From positions 2,955,849 to 3,019,848 of the forward strand of contig NC_052124.1 in NCBI RefSeq assembly GCF_012273895.1: a stretch of DNA of 64,000 nucleotides. The letters are read 5' to 3'. Of this stretch, positions 36,793-48,525 are shown piece after piece. The notes under the pieces are model-generated. The model saw nothing but the letters and a program-made list of their open reading frames with translations, had not been told where the DNA came from and made no database searches. The position numbers were made by a program, and so were the translations under genes. The DNA is from Zerene cesonia (lineage: Eukaryota; Arthropoda; Insecta; Lepidoptera; Pieridae). The first letter of the stretch is position 1. Each line of letters opens with the position of its first letter.

Positions 36793-37584
36793 ATGGCCTA
36801 TCTAATAGTATCGTTTTTTGTGGTTTTATTATCTCTATGTTACTATTTATTTACAAGGAAATATAGCTATTGGAAGAAGCTAAATGTGCCTCATCTCGAG
36901 CCGACCACATTTTTCGGGAATTACAAAGATTACCTCACCTTGAAAACATATTTGCCGCAAGTAGTGAGCGATGTCTGTAAAAAATTCCCAAATGAACCGT
37001 ACGTTGGTGCGTATTTCGGGACGGAGCCCGTCCTCATCGTTAAGGACCCTGAATACCTCAAACTAGTAATGACGAAGGACTTCTACTACTTCAATAGTAG
37101 GGAAGTCAAAGACTACAACGACTACGAAGTAATTACACAGAACATATTTTTCATCAACGGGGATAGATGGAAGNNNNNNNNNNNNNNNNNNNNNNNNNNN
37201 NNNNNNNNNNNNNNNNNNNNNNNNNNNNNNNNNNNNNNNNNNNNNNNNCGATAATTCTCGAAAAATTATTGGACGAGGCCAGTACTGCACCTAGCACTGA
37301 AGCCAGATTGATGATGTCCAGATTCACAATAGACTGCATTGGATCTTGCGCTTTTGGGCTGAATACGAAATGTTTATCAGATTCTGAATATAAGAACCCA
37401 TTCCTTCAAATTGGACAAAAGATTTTCGAGAGTAACAGCATGAGAGCATTCAAAATCTTAGGCCGGACCTTGTGGCCGTCAGTGTTCTACAAGCTTGGTT
37501 TATCCGCGTTTCCCCCTGAAATTAGTGAATTCTTCGCAAAGCTACTGTTGAACGTGTTCGAGCAGCGCCAGTACAAGGACTCAG
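36793..37584 (+). CDS. CYP6-like cytochrome P450, N-terminal half (truncated by gap)
   Basis: Microsomal haem-thiolate monooxygenase of the insect CYP3 clan; family members oxidise plant toxins, insecticides and hormones with electrons from P450 reductase at the ER membrane. The ATG is followed by a hydrophobic anchor (residues 3-19, LIVSFFVVLLSLCYYLF), then YWKKLNVPHLEPTTFFGNYK, matching the proline-region layout of CYP6 members. Residues about 120-127 (INGDRWK) start the helix C WxxxR box, which runs into a 75-N gap (exactly 25 codons, frame kept). After it come ARLMMSRFTIDCIGSCAFGL and NSMRAFKILGRTLWPSVFYK. About 264 of ~510 residues. The I helix, ExxR and haem Cys are absent because a 100-N gap and then duplicated receptor sequence follow. 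Confidence 0.88.
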
Positions 37585-37751
37585 NNNNNNNNNNNNNNNN
37601 NNNNNNNNNNNNNNNNNNNNNNNNNNNNNNNNNNNNNNNNNNNNNNNNNNNNNNNNNNNNNNNNNNNNNNNNNNNNNNNNNNNNCGGAGCGCCGCGCTTG
37701 ATCGGATTGAGATCGGCTGTCAAGCGGTGCAATAAAGCGAGTCGCGAGCGT

Positions 37752-37849
37752 GCAGTGTGCCTCGTGCAGTGTGCCTCGTGCAGTGTGCCTCGTGCAGTGT
37801 GCCTCGTGCAGTGTGCCTCGTGCAGTGTGCCGAGTGCAGTGTGCCGCGT
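37752..37849 (+). repeat. 14-bp VNTR in Gr-3 intron 7, 7 units
   Basis: Seven units of GCAGTGTGCCTCGT (units 6 and 7 variant) against four in copy A. The expansion involves the identical central units. Confidence 0.95.
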
Positions 37850-37895
37850 GCAGTGTACAGACACGCGCCGCACGAGGCGCACGCGCACGACTCAC

Positions 37896-40800
37896 GGTGA
37901 GCAGCAGCGCGCGCGAGTAATGCAGCATGCCGAAGAGCGCGACGGGCGCGGCGTGCGCCAGCAGCTGCTGCGCGCCCACCTCCAGCTCCTCCCACAGCAG
38001 CTCGCCGCAGCCTGTCCACCGGTACATCACTTTGGCCATTATACACTTTATTTTCGTTTTCTGTGGACATTATTTGAAACATTTATTAGTCGATTGATTT
38101 ATATTAATACAATCAATCACTCAAGAAGTCCATTTAAAAACGTCCCTTCTTGTCCGAACAACCACATACCAAAAACGCTACTCACACTCTCTTGCAAGGA
38201 TACAGAGATAAAAAAAGATTAACCCAAAATAATTTAAATTTTCTCTCAATTTATACGTATACGTTATTTAAAATCTAAAAAATAGTGGCTCTTATTGTCG
38301 GAGGCAAAGACTCACTTTGGGTCACTGCGCCACTACACTTAGTTCGTTGTTTAGTCGTTATTTATAATATATAATGTAAAAAATGTAATTTATCCGTTAT
38401 ATGCATAAACAACATAAATGTTGAGTTGAGTTCACAACATCATAATTATTCCCACAAAATTTAATCTGAAGCTCCATTTTTGAGTTGATTATTTAAACTG
38501 AATGGTTAAAAAATATGACGCATGTTGCTTAATTCCATTCATACAATTAGAAATACTGAATTTACATCGAAACAACGAGCGTGTACATCAATTGCTACTT
38601 TTTCTGTTTTGTTTTGTTGTTCAATTAATTCCTGTTTTGTCATTACGCCACTTTATATTCAGACTATAACTACGTCGTATAAAGCGTCTAGTAAAGCTCC
38701 ATTTCACAACATATTGCGAACGTGCGTGCGGTTGTAAATGGAAAAATAGCCCTGCTCTTACTGGACGTTAGACTCGCGGACAAAAATGTCGCTCGTGATA
38801 CCTCATTGTCGATTTGATGAAATGATTCATAGAAGAGAATGGGCCTGAGCACCTCCAGCGTGAACCAGAGTGAGTGGCGTGACACGTACCACCAGTCAAC
38901 ATTCCTATATCCTGTAACATTCAAATGGAGTGTCGCGTCGCTACTTTTCTAATGTTTTGTTATAGAATGTTATGGTAATATAGATATAATAAAGCAAAAA
39001 CTATGAAAATTTTTCAAAAGTTTTTGTGACGTAACGTTTCAGTTATAATCACTTTGGACTGATTTTTGCGGTAACAATGAGATTTGACATTAACATAATA
39101 TATATATCTATATCTCAGTGACTTCGTAACTTCTTTCTATGTTAATACCATAAACAATTGTGATTTTTCCTGCTTACCATGCGCAATAAAATGAATTGCA
39201 ATATAAGAGCTCGTATCTATCATGGTAAAGATGTTAAAAATGAATACAATCACACTGAAGAGGCCCGTGTGTTTGTTCATCTGCGTGGTGACGTCACAAA
39301 CGATGAGGAAGCGGCGGTTAACGTCCCGGAGACAGCGCTTGACTTCTTCCTTATAATCGTCCGCTAAAAAGTTATATTTCCGACTATTCTTATTAATTTA
39401 TGTTAAAGTCGAGCACGCTTCGGCAACAATTGGGCCAGCTCGCACCGAGGAAGTTACAAACCCTCACAGAAGACCGGTGTGAAATAGTAGCATGCTTCTG
39501 TGTTTGACTCAGTGGGAGAGTCGGGAGCCCGTTTCCTATGCCTCACGCTTCCGGCAGGCACTACCTCTCTGAATGTTCAGAGAGCATGTCTCCATCTGTC
39601 TTTTTATATTTTGGGCTTTGTAGTCGACTGCCCTTATTTGAAAGCTACATTTATGCCATAGCCAAAGCTACATTTAAGCTATTAAACTTACCTGGATAAA
39701 TCAACTGCTCCAAGTCTTCAGTTATTGCTTCTAAAGCCTTGTGAATCTCAAAATAAATAATGGCCACTTGAATCATCATCATCATTAGCATTATATACTT
39801 CATAACGCCAAAACTTTTCAATAATGTTAGTACAACTAAAAGTAATAATTAGTAAAAATCTAATGATAATTAACATTGGTTACTAGATAGTAGCCGTTCT
39901 ATTGAATAGTCACTATTATACTAATAAAAAAAAACGAGCATCGGATACAAATCAGAAAAAGACAGAAAAGAAACAAAAATTTTCTTGGGATTCTCTTCGT
40001 TAAACTTATAAATAGCTTACATAGGCTAAGCCTAGATGTATAAATTTGTAAATTGCGAAAGAGTTATCTATCCTTTATTTTTTTTTTACTGTGATTTAAA
40101 ATACGAATCAACCATTGCAGCTCGGTTGTTTAATTTAAGCCCAAGACTGAGGAAACATGATGTTTTTGTACAAACTTTTTAATACACTCGCCTCTACCTT
40201 TCATTGCACACCTTTGCTCTGCACCAAGCTATTTATAGAAACAGTAACTTAGTAAGTGGTAAGCTTGTGTTACCGAATACCAATATTTGCATCGTGGCTA
40301 CACATTAAACACTCACCTTGATTATAATCGAATTCGTCGCTAACATCCCATATTTCCATGCAACAATATCCAGAAAAGATAATTAGTGATAGAACCGAAC
40401 GCTTTTTCTCCGTTCGAACATTAAAATTAGTTTTTATCTGGGGAATTATAATGAATATCTAAAAAGATTTATTTAAATTAAATGCTTAACATAATATATT
40501 GATTGTGGGAAACCACTAGCTACGTTCTATGTTTTAATAATTTTTTTTATAAAATGGCCTACTAAAGGACAATATTTTTGTTTGTGCAAGGTGAATCACA
40601 ATACCAATTTGTTTGCTAAACACGCCACTAGATAACCTTCTGTAGGGCTGTCAGGTATCCGAACATGCTCTGCACAAAGCTGCGAGTGCCCAGTGAGCTG
40701 GTCACCATGACGACCAGCAGCGTGAACGACATTGGCAGGTGCGTGAACTCCGACTTGATGAGCAGCTTGCCGTGCGCCCACATTGCCTTTAGATTTATCA

Positions 40801-41268
40801 GGTCTACGCTCAGGGCGTCCACGGCTGAGAGTTGCAAACCGAAATTTATTTAGATAGTAACTTTTGTTGTTTTGTTCGTAGATTACCTCATTTTATAAAG
40901 AGAACAATGTAAATATATTAAAAAAAAAACAATATTAATTATTATAATACAGAATTCTAAATTAAATAAAATATGGGATTCTCTTGGTGCATAATTATTT
41001 GCTGAGTACTGAAAATACTAACTGCCCTGAACCAATTACGGTACGTAAAGTGCCAGAAAGAAGTTCGTCCCAATTGCATGCTTCAACAAGACGATTGCTT
41101 ACCGAGTAGGGCGATTAGAACACGTCCATAGATGGCAGTGGCTCTGCAGAAGCGGGCTCGGTAGCCGTCTCCGGCGCGCGCCAGCTTCACCGGCGCCACT
41201 CCCACCGCGCGCCCGCAGCGCAGCACCACGCCCAGCGCGCCGCGCACCCGGCATTCCTCCACTGACAT
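37896..41268 (-). CDS. Gustatory receptor Gr-3, second copy, exons 1-7 (last exon missing)
   Basis: Minus-strand exons 41268-41103, 40824-40637, 40437-40317, 39835-39692, 39363-39178, 38911-38762 and 38011-37896 have the same lengths and phases as Gr-3 at 25571-29293. Two amino-acid differences are visible: RVLIVLLG becomes RVLIALLG at the end of exon 1, and EVSRTTFL becomes EVSRATFL in exon 6. No disruption is seen. Exon 8 with the terminal signature is not present; the sequence stops in intron 7 at a gap that follows a P450 fragment. It is either the alternative allele or a 3'-truncated paralogue. Confidence 0.8.
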
Positions 41269-41939
41269 GTTTTCACTGCAACCGAGCTTTGCATAATAAC
41301 AAACCCGCTTATGTCTGTCAATTTTACATTCGTAGTTTTCTTTTATAACGCCAAAGTAGAACTGCACAATTATGCATATATTCTAAGTAAATGCAGTAAT
41401 TATAGTAAATCATAATTATAGTATTTTACGTTTTTTAAATAAACTTTGCTAGCCATTGAATATTTAAACACGGATACTTTACCTACGTGGTTTTTAAACA
41501 ACTTGGTGATGGGTATCTCACTATAACGTAAAAGAAATGCAAATCTACTAAAAACTATACAGGCGATCCAATTTTTTTAAGTTCATAACAATCGATCCGC
41601 TCACACATAAGATCGGAGTTATTAGAATCACTGCGACTGGATGTCTGCCGATACGATATTAAAATAATGCTTTACATGTTGGTGTGACCACTGCGATTAG
41701 ATGTAAGATTCGATATTGTACTCAAACATCGTTACAATGTAGCTAACGATGTTTTATGTTAAAACGACTTTATGAAGTAATTTACGACGAGTTTTATATT
41801 GTCAGTTTAATTACAGCTTTTTAACATAGTATAACAAGAAGTAGAGCTTTGTTGAAGCACTATACGCGATACTCCATTAGATTTTAGATTGTCACGAAAA
41901 ACATTGCACTCATTAAAAGGATTCCAATCCTAGGATCAT

Positions 41940-42780
41940 ATATACAGTACCATATATATTAACCTGTGTATCTATATCTACGTGCTGATTGAAAGCTATC
42001 ACTGTCTCTCAGGAGTTGGCAAAAGTGAACCCACTTGTCAAATCTTTGATTTTTGGTAAACAAATCACATGGTGCTAGGTCGGGGTTGTGTATAGGATGG
42101 AACTAAAAATTACTTTGTTTTGTTGGTTGTGTTTGAGGAAGCGTTTTCATGATTTAGGAAAACGCGGCTTTTTGGTCGTATTTGGCTAACTTTTTGTAAC
42201 ACCCTGGGTAAACAAATGGTCGAATACTCTCAATACACTCCAACGTTTCTCGACTGCCTCACTTTTATAACAAAAGTTTTGTTGGCCCGTTCTCATTTTC
42301 CCGTTCACAAAATTTCTGTTATTTGGTTTCAAAACAATAAAGCCACGTTACGTCCCCTGTGACAATGTCATAAACAGCATGAGTCCGTGGTTGCATATGT
42401 GTATTTTCTGAACTTGGTTCATATCAATCCCCAATAGTTCTCCAATTGTCTCATAGGTAATCCGCGGGTTTTTTTCAATTAGCCGCTTATCAGTAGTCAC
42501 TTATCATTATTTTCGTTGACAGTAGTTGAAAGCCGCCCTTCATGTAAAGAAAGCCGACCTCTCTCAAATTCAACAAACTATCTCTTCACGGTGCTCAGAC
42601 AAGGTGCTTCTCTCCCAAAAATCAGTTTGAAGATGAACTGCACAGTCTTGCAGGAAGAGAGAACTTTTAAATCATAAAAATGACCGGTCTAAAAATCTTT
42701 TCGACTAAATTCCATTTTCGTTGCATACGTAGAAATTCCATGATTTCTCGCCAATTTTTTATTTTTATTACCATGAAGGT
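41940..42780 (-). mobile_element. Degenerate mariner transposase relic (copy B)
   Basis: Same relic as in copy A, with about 60 additional bases (about 42702-42761) at the transposase 5' end. It contains the same RRLIEKNP, AVYDIVTGD and NPDLAPCDLF landmarks in broken frames. Confidence 0.75.
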
Positions 42781-43649
42781 TGCAACGTTTTAAAAAACAT
42801 ATTAACATTCGAAATTCAAATAATTAGTTCCGTTTATCCAGAAGCTGAAAACTTATAGTGTGTCCCATGTACTGGTCCTTATTAAGTGTTAGCAATTTGT
42901 AAGTTTGTGTCGTTGTGGGGAAAATCTCTGGATGTAATAAACCTATTTTAAAATTATACTATTTATTTATTATTTATTGTACAATAAACAAATGAAGGAA
43001 GATATACAGATTATCAAACTAAAGAAAATTATTTTACTAACTGAACCGATTATAAAACACATATAAAATGTCGTACTATTATAGTTTTCTCATTTAACAA
43101 ATTTTCACTTTTTCTTACTGAAAATTTATGAAAATGCCGAAACTAGACCTCATTATTTGTACCTTGGTATTAGTCATTAGCGAAATAAATTATTTTATAT
43201 CTGAGGTTGTTATCGTAGCTATTGATTACTTTTTGTATTATTCGTATTGATTGGTTTTTTCAGGATTTCATATCAAAAGAAGAAAATGTGTGTCGCGTGA
43301 GTTTAATAGTGTGTCCGAGGCGGATCAGTTAGTCTTTGAATATTAACAAACAAGTTTGAATTTAACTTATTGTAACTCTTTCACGCAAAAACAGCTGAGT
43401 GGAAGGTACGGAGATTAAGTTAGGTACATATTATGCATTTAGTAATTTATTAGGATAGACATTGTTTTTGCAGTACTCAAATTATAGTCAAAATAGAAGC
43501 GTATCTTTCTTGATGCATTAATATTACAACAGTACAAGACAATAAAAATTTAGAGATTTATAACGGATTTTAAACGCGATTAATATACTTTACAAGTAGA
43601 AGATAGTTCTACACAAAGCAGCAGTTAATTTCCACTGGAGGTACTTTAC

Positions 43650-44400
43650 AAAATAATTATTTAAATTTGTTTCAAAATACAAAAATCAGTACCTTTATAG
43701 TGTTTTTTATGATCTACGCTGTGGACATAACAGAGTGTATAAAATTCTCAAATTACCATCTTATGCTGATGATTTGCAGGTTTAGGTATATACCAATGAG
43801 TCGTGACAACGCCTCGGAACGTTTAAGTGGGCTGTCGCAGGATTTGGATCTCATTTCTGCTTGGGCTTCAAAAAACTCATTGGTATTAAACCGTAATATA
43901 TCGAAATATCATTGGATCGAGGCGGCAAGTTGGGGCAATCAAAGATTTACGTATCTCCATATGCGTTGACAAATTTCCGATCGCTGAGGTGGATGAGGAA
44001 AAAAATCTAGGACTAATGTTTGATAACCGACTTCATTTCGAGAGCCATGTGCTGAATACTGTACGTAACTGCTTTTATCCTTCTAATTTTTTTTTTTATA
44101 AATTGCGTCCTTTCATCACGACTGATCTTCGACTGCTTTTATGATAATAAATTGTGTTTTCTAAACTCAATTACTGCATAAATATTTATGGCCCCTGCCT
44201 ACTTCAGCATTCTTAACATCTTATTCAAAAATTACAGAACGCATACAGTATCAGATACTGTTTTAAATGTCCCACCAAGATCTCACATTAATCCCTTCCT
44301 TAACTCATCTAAATTCTTAATATGAAAAGTAGACAAAAATTTGCTTGCTTGTATCTTGCTTGTTTCCTATTTGATCTCCTAAAGACGAAACAGCCCGCTT
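43650..44400 (+). mobile_element. CR1/Jockey-type LINE relic (copy B)
   Basis: Same relic as at 31590-32340. Copy B has one A fewer in the A-run, so the reading AWASKNSLVLN stays in frame here while copy A is frameshifted. Other stops are shared. Confidence 0.7.
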
Positions 44401-44429
44401 ACCTGTTTGATAAGTTGATTTTTATTTTA

Positions 44430-44805
44430 TTTTTTTTTATTCGTGATAGGGAAGCGCTTGATCACGATCTCGCCAGATGATAAGCTGCGATGTGGTTTAA
44501 GATGAAGCGCGCTTCCCTAGAAGGTACCTGTTCACTCTTCTCTTGACGACCTCCAGATTGTACTCGTCGGGGAACACAGACTCAGGAAGCATGCTTGCGG
44601 TAAGAATGTGGAATCAAACCGCTTCGTCCGGGTACTTGGAACATCCACTATATGTCTGAGTCTGTGCGCTTCGACGACCGATAGAAGAATGGGGATAGAA
44701 GAATGGGGCGGAATCAAGCTGTGTAATTCAGCTGATGGCACAATCCGCAAGGATACCACCACGAAGGAACCACATCCCCCCACCTATACAACAACTTCGT
44801 AGTAA
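44430..44805 (-). mobile_element. Antisense LINE C-terminus fragment (copy B)
   Basis: Identical in kind and position to 32370-32745; RTKRFDSTFLPQA is visible on the minus strand. Confidence 0.55.
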
Positions 44806-45624
44806 TTTTTTTTAAAGTCGCTTACCGATCCCACCTTCTTAATATTCAAAAATCTATTTCATAATTTAATTCTTTCCTCATTGTATGCAGTTTTGACTCT
44901 GTCGTAGACGCCTAAGTTTTGAGCCACCTACCTTGCACTTTAGTAGTTCTTAAAGCTATTATTTATTATTATCATGTGTATCTCTCCATAATACTCGGGT
45001 ACCTCCAGAAGGAAAGCACCCGGTCTTTTGGAAGGCTTACATGGGGACACAGATCCAACACGCAGAGGCCCTTTAGAGAATTTAATGTGCTGTGGGACAC
45101 AACCCTGGGCAGTCCGCGGCCGAGGTAGGACTATTGCAAAAAAATTGAACGTCACAAAACTAGGCTATGGAAGGGGGGTGTTCGATGGATTGGTAGGTCG
45201 GGTCTATGGGAAACTATGGGCGTCTGCCTTTACAACTTCGAAAATATAAAAATAGTGGCAGACGGTGACTTGCCAGTTCGGTCGATGAGCTCCCAACACA
45301 CCAACACTAGCATCATCATCGCGGGCCCGCAGGCCCGGATTCGTTTTCCCCGCTATTACGCCATTAGACACTACCACCCCCGAGGATATAGCTCTTGCAT
45401 CACCATTCTGGACGGCCAATTAAGGCAAGCCAGAGGAGTTCACTCCGAACTGCCACCGAGACAGTCCGGAGGTGAGGATGCGGGCCTCCCCCGGGAAAAC
45501 TAAGGACCACGGGGGCGCTACTCTCCGTCACCTTGCCACAAGGTGCCCTGCGGGTTTATTATTATTGTTATTTATTTCATCTATTTTTATACTATTCTTT
45601 ATTCCATGTATTCAATATTATTTT

Positions 45625-45955
45625 TGTCTCACTCACATGTCATCATCATCATCATCAGCCCATATATGTTCCCATTGCTGGGACACTGGTCTCCTATGAG
45701 GGTTCAGGACATAGTCCACCACGCTGGCCAAGTGCGGGTTGGTAGATGTCACATGTCGTCGAACTTTTGATTCTTGGACATCCCGGTTTTCTCATCATGT
45801 TTTCCTTCGCCGTTTTTAGCAGTGGTGATGTTATCCACATGCGCAGATAAATTGAAAAATCAATTTATTTCCTGCTCGCTCGCTCGGTCTCGAACCCCGA
45901 CTTATCGATTTTTAAAGTAAGGGCTTCTCACCACTGAGCCACCATTGCTTTTAAC
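45625..45955 (-). mobile_element. tRNA-derived SINE (copy B)
   Basis: Partner of the SINE at 33565-33895, with the B box at 45896-45886 and the A box at 45941-45927 on the minus strand. A few SNPs separate the copies. Confidence 0.8.
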
Positions 45956-46394
45956 TCAATTGTAATGGTATTCATTTAATTATGTTAGTATCTTATTCTT
46001 CGACCCTCAAGTGGTGTTGGCAGAATATCAGCGTCAGGGTCCCCATTAACTCTACTTGACAGTAGAATACAGTGCCTTTTGTCTCGTCCTGTTTTTTCCT
46101 CTGTCTGTTATTTTTTCTTTGTTCAATTGTTTTTATTTTGTAATTGTTGTGTATTTAACGTGTTATTTTAATAAACGTTTAATCTATTTATCTAAAATAC
46201 ATATTACATGACATTGACTTTTTTTCTCTTATGGCAAAGAGTGACAACATAGACAAAGCTTTTTGCCAGTGGCAATTTCACAGCGGTAGTCAAATGTCAT
46301 GTCTCGGTCTCAACTCTCAAATTTTTATTTTTAGTTACGATTGACTGTTGACGTTTATTTACATTGATTTATTACAGCGCTACAAAATACGAAA

Positions 46395-48315
46395 ATGTCG
46401 GTTCTACCTTTAGGAATAAAAACACAAACACAGAAACTTCAAAGCCTCTACAAAAGAACACTGCGCAATTTAGAAGCCTATTATGATAGAAGGTAAGAAT
46501 TGAATCAAAACTCTTCCCTGCACTTCGCCAGATTAATTACGTAATTTTATATCTTATTTTTCTACCATTTCCAGTTCTAATCTATGAAAACAACGCGGTA
46601 CTTATTATCTTCCAATGCAAGATTTCTTTCATTTGAATTTTAAAGTTTAAAATGTAATGTAAGGTAATTGAAAGGAACATTTTGTAGTCACAGATAACCT
46701 CATTGTAGTTTATTCTCGCATTTATTGTACATGTACCCACAAATTTGTGTCAAATTTAAAGTATCTTACTCAATATCTTAATTATGGGCTAGTCTTATGT
46801 GATCTTTACAGTTACAGTATAACATTGATTTGTATTAATACTAATTATAAATAGTTTAAATTCACCGTTTGTTCATTTACAATTTGATTATGATATGTGT
46901 AGTATTCATTTCTCTTGTCATTTTTTATGCTGTTAAAATGATGCAATATGAAAGTTGTCAAATTTCAGGCATGTGTACCGTTTCCAAGCAGTGCTGTGTC
47001 GCGAGAGGTTTGACCAGATCTTGGCACTGAAGGACCAGCGGGAGTTCAACCGACGCCTGCAAGAGGAGGAAGATGCTCTCTTTGCAATCATACATCCCAT
47101 CCCTAAGAAGTGTAAGTTGTGGATTACAGTAAAACTTGGTTAAGTGGGACCTGGATAAGTGAGAAACCTGCGTAACTGGAACTCATGCTGAGGTCCCAAC
47201 ACTTGGGCACTGAATTACCTCTGTTAGTGGGACGAGGTAAACCTCTATNNNNNNNNNNNNNNNNNNNNNNNNNNNNNNNNNNNNNNNNNNNNNNNNNNNN
47301 NNNNNNNNNNNNNNNNNNNNNNNNNNNNNNNNNNNNNNNNNNNNNNNNATATAGAATACACTTTAAAAACAATGTTATGTATAGAAGTAGTTAATATTTA
47401 ATATTTAATAGAAAAGCCTGTTTGCATAATGTTGCTTTTTTCTGATTTTAATTCAATTTCTTGGATAACTTGTCAGTTCTATGTACAAACAAAAAGTAGC
47501 CGATTCTCAGACCTACCCAATATGCTTACCAAATTTCAGAGGAATCGGTCAAGCTGTTTTGGAGGAGTNNNNNNNNNNNNNNNNNNNNNNNNNNNNNNNN
47601 NNNNNNNNNNNNNNNNNNNNNNNNNNNNNNNNNNNNNNNNNNNNNNNNNNNNNNNNNNNNNNNNNNNNNNNNNNNNNNNNNNNNNNNNNNNNNNTACCAA
47701 ATTTCAGAGGAATCGGTCAAGCCGTTTCAGAGGAGTATAGAGACTAACATTGTGACACGAGAATTTTATATATAAGATATATATATTTAAGTTTCCAAGG
47801 AAGTCGTTCGGCTTAGCCACACTTCATATGTGTGGATTATATGGACAAATGCACACAGACACATCGGATTCTAGTTAAATTATGCATAGCAATAACGTTC
47901 TTAACATCCAAACATACTGTGTTTGGAATTAAAATATGTGAAATGCAATTGAATTGATCGATTTAAGAACTATGTTTGTATGTATGGTGTGGTAATTAAA
48001 TAATCATATTTATACAGAATACTTAAAGCAAAATTAATAAACAGTAATTTTTTTAATATGTAATATGCAGTGTATTAAGGGTTAGTATAACGGAAGCAAC
48101 GCATGATTCACTCCGCAGTCGCAAATAGCGTGGGCGGCGTGGCGTACAAGCGCGTGGTGACGCCGCCCGACTGGGTGCTGGACTACTGGCACCCGCTGGA
48201 GAAGGCGCAGTACCCCGAGTACTTCCGCCGCCGAGAGGAGCGTAAGAAGGAGTTCGTCGCCCTCTGGGAGAAGGAGTTCGGCAAACAGGATGCCGAGGAG
48301 AAGCAGCATCATTGA
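46395..48315 (+). CDS. NDUFB9: NDUFB9 (complex I subunit B22), complete in three exons
   Basis: LYR-motif accessory subunit of mitochondrial NADH:ubiquinone oxidoreductase, located in the membrane arm (matrix side), needed for complex assembly; it binds acyl carrier protein. Exons: 46395-46492, 46969-47111 and 48119-48315 (stop TGA 48313-48315), phases 2 and 1, 145 residues. Exon 1 holds the LYR-type motif LQSLYKRTLRNLEAYYDRR. Exon 3 reads FANSVGGVAYKR, then PPDWVLDYWHPLEKAQYPEY, the most conserved part of the family, and ends in a charged tail (EKQHH). The ATG is preceded by a possible 5' UTR acceptor (TTATTACAG). Intron 2 has received a pogo-like insertion and contains two gaps. Identical exons 1-2 also occur at 34335-35051. 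Confidence 0.95.
47127..47348 (+). mobile_element. pogo/Tigger-like DNA transposon insertion in NDUFB9 intron 2 (partly N)
   Basis: The insert begins CAGTAAAACTTGGTTAAGTG, close to pogo/Tigger terminal inverted repeats (CAGT start, 'AACTTGGTTAA', 'GTGGGACCTGG'). The left flank ends TA (47125-47126), and the right flank after the N run resumes ATATAG. The empty site is visible in copy A (GGATTATATAG at 35061), so the insertion duplicated a TA dinucleotide as this superfamily does. The right terminus is hidden in 100 N. Confidence 0.75.
47520..47790 (+). repeat. Non-LTR/SINE tail, tandem or collapsed, around a 126-N gap
   Basis: 'ACCAAATTTCAGAGGAATCG' followed by GTCAAGC.GTTT..GAGGAGT occurs on both sides of the gap (47528-47568 and 47696-47736). 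The right copy continues into the TATAGAGACTAACATTGTGA tail. Either two elements are in tandem or a gap was opened inside a misassembled repeat. Confidence 0.7.
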
Positions 48316-48525
48316 GCCCGGCCCCACTTCTTGTATTGTATGTAAATTAATATCCAATTAAATAGTTGTATAAAGTATAAGTTTTTTGATTTCATCTCCA
48401 TTGCGTTACCATAGATCCGTATTANNNNNNNNNNNNNNNNNNNNNNNNNNNNNNNNNNNNNNNNNNNNNNNNNNNNNNNNNNNNNNNNNNNNNNNNNNNN
48501 NNNNNNNNNNNNNNNNNNNNNNNNT

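Larger units (their letters stand above)
37685..47773. repeat. Duplicated block, copy B (partner at 25732-35326)
   Basis: Starts at the first base after a 100-N gap, inside Gr-3 intron 7. The offset to copy A is 11953 at the start and 12060 by NDUFB9, the difference coming from identifiable indels: +42 (three VNTR units), -23 upstream of Gr-3 exon 4, about +21 near 41502, about +60 near 42702, and single-base runs. Divergence in aligned parts is low, well under a few percent by eye. Confidence 0.97.

Noticed and set aside
37167..38222. A 351-codon open frame from P450 into downstream sequence
   Set aside because: It crosses two N gaps and continues into the antisense of a receptor exon and its VNTR, so it is a chimera of P450 sequence, N and antisense sequence, not a gene.
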